Positions 31,740-40,778 of a stretch of DNA of 64,000 bases are shown piece by piece. Source of the DNA: Shinella sp032095155 (GTDB lineage: Bacteria > Pseudomonadota > Alphaproteobacteria > Rhizobiales > Rhizobiaceae); contig NZ_JBLZPK010000060.1 in the NCBI RefSeq assembly GCF_049199905.1, forward strand, positions 62,001 through 126,000. The letters are read 5' to 3'. Positions within the stretch are counted from its first letter, which is position 1. Each line of letters opens with the position of its first letter. The position numbers were made by a program, and so were the translations under genes. Under the pieces are notes generated by a model. It saw nothing but the letters and a program-made list of their open reading frames with translations, was not told the origin of the DNA and ran no database searches.

Positions 31740-34199
31740 ATGATGAACCGGGTTACCAACAACGATCTCGCGCCCGCTCTACGATCCTCAGATGTCGAAC
31801 AGCTCGCGACGGAGCTGCTCGAACGCCTCAAATACCGCATCGGCAAGGACCCGAAAGTCGCCAAGCCGCATGACTGGCTGACGGCCGCGATCCTGGTTGC
31901 GCGCGACCGCATCACCGACAAATGGATGGATTCGACCCGGCGCACCTACGCGACGGGTGCCAAGCGCGTGTATTATCTATCGCTCGAGTTCCTCATCGGC
32001 CGCCTGATGCGCGATGCCATGACCAATACCGGCATCATGGAAGAAATGCGCCAGGCGCTCGCCATGCATGGCGTCGATATCGACGTCATCGCCGAGCTAG
32101 AGCCGGATGCGGCGCTGGGCAACGGCGGTCTCGGCCGTCTTGCCGCCTGTTTCATGGAATCGATGGCGACCGTCGACGTGCCGGCCTATGGCTACGGCAT
32201 CCGCTATGTGCACGGCCTCTTCCGCCAGCAGATGGCGGACGGCTGGCAGGTCGAGCTGCCGGAAACCTGGCTCGCCCACGGCAATCCCTGGGAATTCGAG
32301 CGCCGCGAAAGCTCCTACGAGATCGGTTTCGGCGGCGGCGTCGAGACCATCAATATCGGCGAGGACAAGCAGCGCTTCGTCTGGAAGCCGGCCGAGCGCG
32401 TCATCGCGACAGCCTATGACACGCCGGCCGTCGGCTGGCGGGCCAAGCGCGTCAACACGCTGCGCCTGTGGGCGGCAAACCCGATCGACCCGATCCTGCT
32501 CGAAGCCTTCAATGCCGGCGATCATATCGGCGCGCTGAAGGAGAGCAACCGGGCGGAAAGCCTGACGCGCGTTCTCTACCCGGCTGATGCGACGCCGGCC
32601 GGCCAGGAGCTGCGCCTGCGCCAGGAATTCTTCTTCTGCTCCGCCTCGCTGCAGGACATCCTGCGCCGCCACCTCCAGCAATATCCGGATTTCACATCCC
32701 TGCCGGATGCCGTCGCTATCCAGCTCAACGACACGCATCCCGCGGTCTCGGTCGCCGAACTCGTGCGCCTGCTGACGGATGTGCACGGGCTCGATTTTGA
32801 CGTGGCCTGGGATATCGGCCGCCGCACCTTCTCCTATACCAACCACACGCTTCTTCCCGAGGCGCTGGAAAGCTGGCCAGTGCCGCTGTTCGAGCGGCTG
32901 CTGCCCCGCCATATGCAGATCGTCTACGCGATCAACGCCAAAATCCTCGTCGAGGCGCGTAAGGACAAGGGTTTCGAGGACCAGCGCATCCGCAATATCT
33001 CGCTGATCGAAGAATCGGGCGAGCGCCGGGTGCGCATGGGCAACCTCGCCTTCGTCGGCTCCCATTCGACCAATGGCGTGTCGGCGCTGCACACCGAGCT
33101 GATGAAGGAAACGGTGTTCGCCGACCTGCACAAGCTCTATCCCGACCGTATCAACAACAAGACGAACGGCATCACGCCGCGGCGCTGGCTGATGCAGTGC
33201 AATCCGGGCCTGTTCAACCTGATCCGCGATGCGATCGGCGAAGGCTTCATGGACGATGCCGAGGCGCTGAAGGCGCTCGACGCCTTTGCCGACAACACGG
33301 ATTTCCAGGCACGTTTTGCCACGATCAAGCGCGAGAACAAGAACCGCCTCGCCAATCTTGTCGGCAGCCGCATGGGCGTGCGCATCGACCCCGCGGCGAT
33401 GTTCGACATCCAGATCAAGCGCATCCACGAATATAAGCGCCAGTTGCTCAACATCATCGAGGCTGTGGCACTTTATGACCAGATCCGCTCACATCCCGAA
33501 CTGGACTGGGCGCCGCGTGTGAAACTCTTCGCCGGCAAGGCGGCGCCGAGCTATCACAATGCTAAGCTGATCATCAAGCTCGCCAACGACGTGGCGCGGG
33601 TGATCAATAACGACCCCTCCGTTCGCGGCCTGCTCAAGGTCGTCTTCGTGCCGAACTACAATGTCTCGCTGGCCGAGATCATGGTTCCCGCCGCCGACCT
33701 CTCCGAGCAGATTTCCACCGCCGGCATGGAAGCCTCGGGCACCGGCAACATGAAGTTCGCGCTGAACGGTGCGCTGACGATCGGTACGCTCGACGGCGCC
33801 AATGTCGAGATGCGCGACCATGTCGGCGAGGAAAACATCGTGATCTTCGGCATGACCGCCGAGGAAGTGGCGAAGGTCCGGGCCGAAGGACACAATCCGC
33901 GTGCCATCATCGAGCAGTCGAAGGAATTGTCGCAGGCGCTCGCCGCGATCTCCTCCGGCGTGTTTTCGCCCGATGACCGCAACCGGTTCACCGGTCTCGT
34001 CGACGGCATCTACAATCACGACTGGTTCATGGTGGCGGCCGATTTCGACGCCTATGCCAAGGCCCAGCGCCAGGTCGACGGCATCTGGGCGGACAAAACT
34101 GCCTGGTTTTCGAAGACGATACGGAACACAGCCCGCATGGGTTGGTTCTCCTCCGACCGCACCATTCGCCAATACGCCAAGGAAATCTGGAGAGCCTGA
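31740..34199 (+). CDS. glgP: glycogen phosphorylase
   Basis: An 819-residue enzyme (from ATG 31740) that releases glucose-1-phosphate from glycogen. Seen: YYLSLEFLIGRLMRDAMTNT, ALGNGGLGRLAACFMESMAT, the RIHEYKRQLLN helix, and the pyridoxal-phosphate Lys in EASGTGNMKFALNGALTIGT. Start choice is between ATG 31740, ATG 31743 and an upstream TTG 31713; GGGAGCAAAGG lies before 31740. It opens a six-gene operon: its TGA shares one base with the glgB ATG. No regulatory site is obvious in the 150 bp after the preceding terminator. Confidence 0.95.
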   Translation: MMNRVTNNDLAPALRSSDVEQLATELLERLKYRIGKDPKVAKPHDWLTAAILVARDRITDKWMDSTRRTYATGAKRVYYLSLEFLIGRLMRDAMTNTGIMEEMRQALAMHGVDIDVIAELEPDAALGNGGLGRLAACFMESMATVDVPAYGYGIRYVHGLFRQQMADGWQVELPETWLAHGNPWEFERRESSYEIGFGGGVETINIGEDKQRFVWKPAERVIATAYDTPAVGWRAKRVNTLRLWAANPIDPILLEAFNAGDHIGALKESNRAESLTRVLYPADATPAGQELRLRQEFFFCSASLQDILRRHLQQYPDFTSLPDAVAIQLNDTHPAVSVAELVRLLTDVHGLDFDVAWDIGRRTFSYTNHTLLPEALESWPVPLFERLLPRHMQIVYAINAKILVEARKDKGFEDQRIRNISLIEESGERRVRMGNLAFVGSHSTNGVSALHTELMKETVFADLHKLYPDRINNKTNGITPRRWLMQCNPGLFNLIRDAIGEGFMDDAEALKALDAFADNTDFQARFATIKRENKNRLANLVGSRMGVRIDPAAMFDIQIKRIHEYKRQLLNIIEAVALYDQIRSHPELDWAPRVKLFAGKAAPSYHNAKLIIKLANDVARVINNDPSVRGLLKVVFVPNYNVSLAEIMVPAADLSEQISTAGMEASGTGNMKFALNGALTIGTLDGANVEMRDHVGEENIVIFGMTAEEVAKVRAEGHNPRAIIEQSKELSQALAAISSGVFSPDDRNRFTGLVDGIYNHDWFMVAADFDAYAKAQRQVDGIWADKTAWFSKTIRNTARMGWFSSDRTIRQYAKEIWRA

Positions 34200-36412
34200 T
34201 GACCGCACCGCCGAACAAAGGCACGACGGAACGACCGTCAGAGCTCCTGGCGAAAGCGGACATCGACGCGATATTGGAAAGCCGGCACTGGGACCCGTTC
34301 GCAGTGCTCGGCGTCCACGCGGTGGGCGATACCTACGTCGCCCGCTGCTTCCTGCCGGGCGCTGCCGAAGTGACGGCAGAAACGCTGTCGGGCAAGGTGA
34401 TCGGTGCCCTTACACAGGTCGATCCGGCGGGCATCTTTGCCGGCGAGATTGCGGTGAAGAAACTCCAGCCGATCCGCTACCGCGCCCGCAATGACGGCGG
34501 CGAATGGGTTGTCATAGATCCCTACAGTTTCGGTCCGGTTCTCGGGCCGATGGACGACTACTATATCCGCGAAGGCTCGCATCTCAGGCTCTTCGACAAG
34601 CTCGGCGCCCATCCGATGACGCTCGACGGCATCGACGGTTTCCACTTCGCCGTCTGGGCGCCGAACGCCAAGCGCGTCTCCGTCGTCGGCAATTTCAACG
34701 AATGGGACGGGCGGCGCAATGCCATGCGGCTTCGCCGCGACACCGGCATCTGGGAGATTTTTCTCCCCGGCATCACCGAAGGCCACGCCTACAAATACGA
34801 GATCGTAGGCATCAACGGCGAGGTCCTGCCGCTCAAGGCCGACCCCTTCGCCCGCCGCTCGGAACTGCGCCCCAACAACGCCTCGATGACGACGGGGCCG
34901 ATCGAGCAGGACTGGGAGGACGAGGCGCATCTGAAGCATTGGGCAAGCACGGACGCCCGCCGCCAGCCGATCTCCATCTACGAGGTCCATGCCGGCTCCT
35001 GGCAGCGCAACGCTGCCGGCGAGTTCCTCACCTGGGACGAGCTTGCCGACCGGCTGATCCCCTATTGCGTCGACATGGGCTTCACCCATATCGAATTCCT
35101 GCCGATCTCGGAGTTCCCCTTCGATCCGTCCTGGGGCTACCAGACGACCGGCCTCTATGCGCCGACCGCCCGCTTCGGCGAGCCGGAGGGCTTTGCCCGC
35201 TTCGTCAATGGCTGCCACAAGGTCGGCATCGGCGTCATTCTCGATTGGGTGCCCGCCCACTTCCCGACCGATGCGCATGGGCTCGGCAAGTTCGACGGCA
35301 CCGCACTCTACGAGCACGAAGACCCGCGCCAGGGTTTTCATCCGGACTGGAACACGGCGATCTACAATTTCGGTCGCGCAGAGGTCCTGTCCTACCTCAT
35401 CAACAACGCGCTCTACTGGTCGGAGAAGTTCCATCTCGACGGGCTGCGCGTCGATGCGGTCGCCTCGATGCTCTATCTCGACTATTCGCGCAAACACGGC
35501 GAATGGGTGCCGAACGAATATGGCGGCAACGAGAACCTGGCCGCCGTGCGCTTCCTGCAGGAGATGAATGCCCGCGTCTATGCCGCCCATCCCGGCATCC
35601 TGACGATCGCCGAAGAATCCACCTCCTGGCCGAAGGTCTCCGCCCCCGTGCATGACGGCGGGCTGGGCTTCGGCTTCAAGTGGAACATGGGCTTCATGCA
35701 CGACACGCTGCAATATCTGTCGCGCGAGCCCGTGCACCGCAAGTTCCACCACAACGACATGACCTTCGGCCTCATCTATGCCTTCTCGGAGAACTTCGTT
35801 TTGCCGCTCTCCCATGACGAGGTGGTGCACGGCAAGGGCTCGCTGATCGCCAAGATGGCCGGCGACGACTGGCAGAAGTTCGCCAACCTGCGCGCCTATT
35901 ACGGCTTCATGTGGGGCTATCCCGGCAAGAAGCTCCTGTTCATGGGCCAGGAGTTCGCCCAGTGGCAGGAATGGAACGAAGCAAAATCGCTCGACTGGAA
36001 CCTGCTCGAATATCCCTTGCACGAGGGCATGCGCCGGCTGGTGCGTGACTTGAACGGCACCTATCGCCGCAAGGCAGCACTCCATGCCCGCGACTGCGAG
36101 GGCGACGGCTTCGAATGGCTGATCGCCGACGACCGCGAGAACTCGGTCTTCGCCTGGCTTCGCAAGGCGCCCGGCGAAAAGCCGATCGCCGTCATCACCA
36201 ACTTCACACCCGTCTATCGCGAGGGCTACGCCGTGCCGCTGCCGTCGGAGGGGAGGTGGCGCGAGATACTCAACACCGATGCCGAGATCTACGGCGGTTC
36301 CGGCAAGGGCAACGGCGGCGCCGTCGAGGCGACAAAGCACGGCAACGGAAGAATAGCAGCCACCATCACCCTGCCGCCGCTGGCGACGGTAATGTTCGAG
36401 CTGGATGCATAA
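34199..36412 (+). CDS. glgB: 1,4-alpha-glucan branching enzyme
   Basis: A 737-residue GH13 enzyme that makes alpha-1,6 branches. Order: N-terminal beta modules (residues 20-220, with WAPNAKRVSVVGNFNEWDGR), catalytic barrel (240-620) and C-terminal domain. Catalytic motifs: ILDWVPAHFP, the nucleophile in LRVDAVASMLYLDY, the acid in ILTIAEESTSW and the stabiliser in LPLSHDEVVHGK. ATG 34199 overlaps the glgP stop by one base, implying coupled translation. Confidence 0.95.
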   Translation: MTAPPNKGTTERPSELLAKADIDAILESRHWDPFAVLGVHAVGDTYVARCFLPGAAEVTAETLSGKVIGALTQVDPAGIFAGEIAVKKLQPIRYRARNDGGEWVVIDPYSFGPVLGPMDDYYIREGSHLRLFDKLGAHPMTLDGIDGFHFAVWAPNAKRVSVVGNFNEWDGRRNAMRLRRDTGIWEIFLPGITEGHAYKYEIVGINGEVLPLKADPFARRSELRPNNASMTTGPIEQDWEDEAHLKHWASTDARRQPISIYEVHAGSWQRNAAGEFLTWDELADRLIPYCVDMGFTHIEFLPISEFPFDPSWGYQTTGLYAPTARFGEPEGFARFVNGCHKVGIGVILDWVPAHFPTDAHGLGKFDGTALYEHEDPRQGFHPDWNTAIYNFGRAEVLSYLINNALYWSEKFHLDGLRVDAVASMLYLDYSRKHGEWVPNEYGGNENLAAVRFLQEMNARVYAAHPGILTIAEESTSWPKVSAPVHDGGLGFGFKWNMGFMHDTLQYLSREPVHRKFHHNDMTFGLIYAFSENFVLPLSHDEVVHGKGSLIAKMAGDDWQKFANLRAYYGFMWGYPGKKLLFMGQEFAQWQEWNEAKSLDWNLLEYPLHEGMRRLVRDLNGTYRRKAALHARDCEGDGFEWLIADDRENSVFAWLRKAPGEKPIAVITNFTPVYREGYAVPLPSEGRWREILNTDAEIYGGSGKGNGGAVEATKHGNGRIAATITLPPLATVMFELDA

Positions 36413-36432
36413 CAGAGCTGGGAGGCGACACT

Positions 36433-37695
36433 ATGGAGCAAAAGCGTATTCAACCCCTCGCCCGTGACGCGATGGCCTATGTCCTGGCCGGCGGACGGGG
36501 AAGCCGCCTCAAGGAGCTGACCGACCGCCGCGCCAAGCCGGCCGTGCATTTCGGCGGCAAGGCCCGCATCATCGATTTCGCGCTCTCCAATGCGCTGAAC
36601 TCCGGTATCCGCCGCATCGGGGTCGCCACCCAGTACAAGGCCCATTCGCTGATCCGCCACATGCAGCGTGGCTGGAACTTCTTCCGCCCCGAACGAAACG
36701 AAAGCTTCGATATCCTGCCGGCCTCGCAGCGCGTCTCCGAGACGCAGTGGTATGAGGGCACGGCCGACGCCGTCTACCAGAACATCGACATCATCGAGGA
36801 TTACGGCGTCGAATACATGGTCATCCTGGCCGGCGACCATATTTACAAGATGGACTACGAGCTGATGCTCCAGCAGCACGTCGATTCCGGCGCGCAGGTC
36901 ACGATCGGCTGCCTGGAAGTGCCGCGCATGGAAGCGACCGGCTTCGGCGTCATGCATGTAGACGAAAAGGACCAGATCATCGCCTTCGTGGAAAAGCCGG
37001 CCGACCCGCCGGGCATTCCCGGCAACCCCGACTTCGCGCTCGCCTCCATGGGCATCTACGTCTTCCACACCAAGTTCCTGATGGACCTCTTGCGCCGCGA
37101 CGCCGCCGACCCGACGTCGAGCCGCGACTTCGGCAAGGACATCATCCCCTATATCGTGCAGAACGGCAAAGCCGTCGCCCACCGCTTCAATTCCTCCTGC
37201 GTGCGCTCGAACTTCGAGCGCGAAGCCTACTGGCGCGACGTCGGCACGATCGACGCCTACTGGCAGGCCAATATCGACCTGACCCACATCACCCCGGAAC
37301 TCGACATCTACGACAGCTCCTGGCCGATCTGGACCTTCGCCGAGATCAAGCCGCCGGCCAAGTTCGTGCATGACGACGAGAACCGCCGCGGATCGGCGAC
37401 CTCCTCGCTGGTCTCGGGCGACTGCATCATCTCCGGCGCCTCGCTGAACCGCAGCATGCTGTTCACCGGCGTCAGGGCGAATTCCTATTCGCGCCTGGAA
37501 GGGGCCGTCGTGCTGCCGAACGTCATGATCGGCCGGCATGCCAATCTCAAGAACGTCGTCATCGACAGCCGCGTCGTCATCCCCGAAGGCCTCGTCGTCG
37601 GCGAGGATCCCGAGCTCGATGCCCGCCGCTTCCGCCGCTCGGAGAACGGCATCTGCCTCATCACCCAACCGATGATCGACAAGCTGGAGCTCTAG
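36433..37695 (+). CDS. glgC: glucose-1-phosphate adenylyltransferase
   Basis: A 420-residue ADP-glucose pyrophosphorylase, the committed step of glycogen synthesis. The nucleotide-binding start is AYVLAGGRGSRLKELTDRRA, followed by KPAVHFGGKARIIDFALSNA. Substrate residues are in LAGDHIYKMDYELM and VEKPADPP. The C-terminal left-handed helix (SGASLNRSMLFTGVRANSYS, GAVVLPNVMIG) carries allosteric sites; in related alphaproteobacteria it is activated by fructose-6-phosphate and pyruvate. ATG 36433 follows GGGAGGCGACACT, 20 bp after glgB. Confidence 0.95.
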   Translation: MEQKRIQPLARDAMAYVLAGGRGSRLKELTDRRAKPAVHFGGKARIIDFALSNALNSGIRRIGVATQYKAHSLIRHMQRGWNFFRPERNESFDILPASQRVSETQWYEGTADAVYQNIDIIEDYGVEYMVILAGDHIYKMDYELMLQQHVDSGAQVTIGCLEVPRMEATGFGVMHVDEKDQIIAFVEKPADPPGIPGNPDFALASMGIYVFHTKFLMDLLRRDAADPTSSRDFGKDIIPYIVQNGKAVAHRFNSSCVRSNFEREAYWRDVGTIDAYWQANIDLTHITPELDIYDSSWPIWTFAEIKPPAKFVHDDENRRGSATSSLVSGDCIISGASLNRSMLFTGVRANSYSRLEGAVVLPNVMIGRHANLKNVVIDSRVVIPEGLVVGEDPELDARRFRRSENGICLITQPMIDKLEL

Positions 37696-37702
37696 CCGGG
37701 TC

Positions 37703-39142
37703 ATGAACATCCTTTCGGTGGCATCCGAAGTATTCCCGCTCATCAAGACGGGAGGCCTCGCCGACGTCGCCGGCGCGCTGCCGATCGCGCTTGCCGGGCA
37801 TGGCATGCACATGTGCACGCTCATGCCCGGTTATCCCGCGGTCATGCAGCGGCTGGGCGCGGTCGAGGTGGTCGCCGGTTTCGACGACCTGCTCGGCGAA
37901 CCGGCGCGCATCCTCGCCGCCACGCATGAGGGCCTCGATATCCTCGTGCTCGACGCCCCGGCCTATTACGACCGGCCGGGCGGCCCCTATGTGGATGCCA
38001 CGGGAAAGGATTTCACCGACAACTGGCGGCGCTTCGCCGCACTTTCCTTTGCGGGCGCCGAAATCGCTCGCGGCCTGCTGCCCGACTGGCGGCCGGATAT
38101 CGTGCACGCCCATGACTGGCAGGCGGCGATGACCGCCGTCTACATGCGCTATACCGGGTTGCAGCACATTCCCACCGTCATCACCGTGCACAACCTCGCC
38201 TTCCAGGGCCAGTTCGGCGCCGATATCTTCGCGGGGCTCGCCCTGCCGCCCGAAGCCTTCACCATGGATGGGCTCGAATATTACGGCGATGTCGGCTACC
38301 TCAAGGGCGGGCTTCGCACCGCCTGGTCGATCACCACGGTCAGCCCGACCTATGCGCACGAGATCATGACGGCGGAATACGGCATGGGCCTCGAAGGCCT
38401 CATGAACGCCCGCTCCAACGATCTCATCGGTATCGTCAACGGCATCGACACCGCCGTGTGGAACCCGGAGACCGACGCCAATATCGCCCGCCCCTATGCC
38501 GCCGGCTCGCTGAAGCAGCGCTCCGTCAACCGGCAGGCCGTCGCCGAGCGTTTCAGCCTGGAGGACGACACCGGCCCGATCTTCTGCATCATCAGCCGTC
38601 TCACATGGCAGAAGGGTATCGATCTGATCGCCGAGGTCGCCGACTGGATCGTCGAGCAGGGCGGCAAGCTTGCCGTGCTCGGTTCGGGCGATCAGGCATT
38701 GGAGGGCGCGCTGCTTGCCGCCGCATCCCGCCACCGTGGCCGCATCGGAATCGTCATCGGCTATAACGAACCGCTGTCGCATCTCATGCAGGCCGGCAGC
38801 GACGCCATCCTCATCCCCTCACGCTTCGAGCCCTGCGGGCTGACCCAGCTCTACGGCCTGCGCTACGGCTGCATTCCCGTCGTCGCGCGCACCGGCGGGC
38901 TTGCCGATACGGTCATCGACGCCAACGAAGCCGCCCTTTCCGCCCGCGTCGCCACCGGCTTCCAGTTTACTCCCATCAATGCCGACGGGCTGCGCCAGGC
39001 GCTGCGCCGCGTGTTCAAAGCTTATAGCGAGCCGAAAATCTGGGGCCGCATCCAGAACCAGGGCATGAAGTCTGACGTTTCCTGGGAAAACAGCGCCGCG
39101 CGCTATGCCGACCTTTATTCCAGCCTTCTATCGCGAGTGTAA
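37703..39142 (+). CDS. glgA: glycogen synthase (ADP-glucose)
   Basis: A 479-residue GT5 glycosyltransferase that extends glycogen from ADP-glucose. The N-terminal ADP-glucose motif is SEVFPLIKTGGLADVAGALP. Other marks are HAHDWQAAMTAVYMRYTG, the second domain FCIISRLTWQKGIDLI, and the catalytic PSRFEPCGLTQLYGLRYGCI followed by RTGGLADTV. It starts 7 bp after glgC. Confidence 0.95.
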   Translation: MNILSVASEVFPLIKTGGLADVAGALPIALAGHGMHMCTLMPGYPAVMQRLGAVEVVAGFDDLLGEPARILAATHEGLDILVLDAPAYYDRPGGPYVDATGKDFTDNWRRFAALSFAGAEIARGLLPDWRPDIVHAHDWQAAMTAVYMRYTGLQHIPTVITVHNLAFQGQFGADIFAGLALPPEAFTMDGLEYYGDVGYLKGGLRTAWSITTVSPTYAHEIMTAEYGMGLEGLMNARSNDLIGIVNGIDTAVWNPETDANIARPYAAGSLKQRSVNRQAVAERFSLEDDTGPIFCIISRLTWQKGIDLIAEVADWIVEQGGKLAVLGSGDQALEGALLAAASRHRGRIGIVIGYNEPLSHLMQAGSDAILIPSRFEPCGLTQLYGLRYGCIPVVARTGGLADTVIDANEAALSARVATGFQFTPINADGLRQALRRVFKAYSEPKIWGRIQNQGMKSDVSWENSAARYADLYSSLLSRV

Positions 39143-39145
39143 GCC

Positions 39146-40777
39146 ATGACCGTCAAGACCGTCCCGACCACGCCCTATAGCGACCAGAAGCCCGGCACGT
39201 CGGGTCTGCGCAAGAAGGTTCCCGTCTTCCAGCAGAAGAACTATGCGGAGAACTTCATCCAGTCGATCTTCGACAGCCTGGAAGGGTTTGCGGGCCAGAC
39301 GCTGGTTATCGGCGGCGACGGCCGTTACTACAACCGCGAGGTCATCCAGCTCGCCATCAAGATGGCGGCCGCCAACGGCTTCGGCCGCGTGCTTGTCGGC
39401 CGCGGCGGCATCCTCTCGACGCCCGCCGCCTCCAACGTCATCCGAAAATACCAGGCCTTCGGCGGCATCGTGCTCTCGGCCAGCCACAATCCCGGCGGCC
39501 CGACGGAAGACTTCGGCATCAAGTACAATATCGGCAATGGCGGCCCGGCACCGGAAAAGATCACCGATGCCATCTTCGCCCGCACCAAGACCATCGACAG
39601 CTACAGGATCGCCGATGCCGACGATCTCAACCTCGACATCGAAGGCACCCATGAGATCGAAGGCATGACGGTCACCGTCATCGATCCAGTCGCCGACTAT
39701 GCCGCGCTGATGGAGACCCTCTTCGACTTCGACGCCATCCGCAAGCTGCTGGCCGGCGGCTTCCGCATCGTCTTCGACGCGATGAGCGCCGTAACCGGCC
39801 CCTATGCCAAGGAAATCCTGGAAAACCGCCTCGGCGCCGCCAAGGGCTCGGTGCTCAACTTCATGCCGCTGCCCGACTTCGGCGGCCACCATCCCGACCC
39901 CAACCTCGTGCATGCCCGCGCCCTCTACGAGACCATGATGGCCGAGGATGCGCCCGACTTCGGTGCGGCCTCCGACGGCGACGGCGACCGCAACCTGATC
40001 ATCGGCAAGGGCATCTTCGTCACACCCTCCGACAGCCTGGCAATGCTCGCGGCCAACGCCCATCTCGCCCCCGGCTATGCCGCGGGCCTTGCCGGCATCG
40101 CCCGCTCCATGCCGACCTCGGGGGCCGCCGACCGCGTGGCCGAAAAGCTCGGCATCGGCATTTATGAGACACCGACCGGCTGGAAATTCTTCGGCAACCT
40201 GCTCGATGCCGGCCTCGCCACCATCTGCGGCGAGGAAAGTGCCGGCACCGGCTCCAACCATGTGCGCGAGAAGGACGGCCTCTGGGCCGTGCTGCTCTGG
40301 CTCAACATCCTCGCCGTGCGCAAGGAAAGCGTGCTCGCCATCGTCGAACAGCATTGGGCGACCTATGGGCGGAACTACTATTCCCGCCACGACTACGAGG
40401 AAGTCGACAGCGACGCCGCAAACGGCCTCATGGCCAACCTGCGCGACCAGCTCGCCACGCTGCCCGGAAAATCCTTCGGCGCGCTCACCGTCGAAACGGC
40501 AGACGACTTCGCCTATAACGATCCCGTCGACCAGTCCGTCTCCAAAAACCAGGGCATCCGCATCCTCTTCAAAGGCGGCTCCCGCGTCGTCTTCCGCCTC
40601 TCCGGAACCGGCACCTCAGGCGCAACACTCCGCGTCTATATCGAACGCTTCGAACCCGACGCCGCCCGCCACGACATCGACACGCAGGAAGCGCTCGCCG
40701 ACCTCATCGCCGTCGCAGACACAATCGCCGGCATCAAGACGCGAACCGGACGCACACAGCCAACGGTGATCACCTGA
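39146..40777 (+). CDS. pgm: phosphoglucomutase
   Basis: A 543-residue alpha-phosphohexomutase interconverting glucose-1-phosphate and glucose-6-phosphate, linking glycogen to central metabolism and to surface polysaccharides. Marks: GTSGLRKKVPVFQQKNYAEN, the phosphoserine loop VLSASHNPGGPTEDFGIKYN, the metal loop ASDGDGDRNLII, the sugar loop CGEESAGTGSNHVREKDG and the phosphate loop FRLSGTGTSGATLRVYIE. ATG 39146 lies 3 bp after the glgA stop. Confidence 0.95.
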   Translation: MTVKTVPTTPYSDQKPGTSGLRKKVPVFQQKNYAENFIQSIFDSLEGFAGQTLVIGGDGRYYNREVIQLAIKMAAANGFGRVLVGRGGILSTPAASNVIRKYQAFGGIVLSASHNPGGPTEDFGIKYNIGNGGPAPEKITDAIFARTKTIDSYRIADADDLNLDIEGTHEIEGMTVTVIDPVADYAALMETLFDFDAIRKLLAGGFRIVFDAMSAVTGPYAKEILENRLGAAKGSVLNFMPLPDFGGHHPDPNLVHARALYETMMAEDAPDFGAASDGDGDRNLIIGKGIFVTPSDSLAMLAANAHLAPGYAAGLAGIARSMPTSGAADRVAEKLGIGIYETPTGWKFFGNLLDAGLATICGEESAGTGSNHVREKDGLWAVLLWLNILAVRKESVLAIVEQHWATYGRNYYSRHDYEEVDSDAANGLMANLRDQLATLPGKSFGALTVETADDFAYNDPVDQSVSKNQGIRILFKGGSRVVFRLSGTGTSGATLRVYIERFEPDAARHDIDTQEALADLIAVADTIAGIKTRTGRTQPTVIT

Positions 40778-40778
40778 C

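Noticed and set aside
34238..36340. Minus-strand open frame of 700 codons opposite glgB
   Set aside because: Antisense shadow; glgB is certain from its GH13 motifs.
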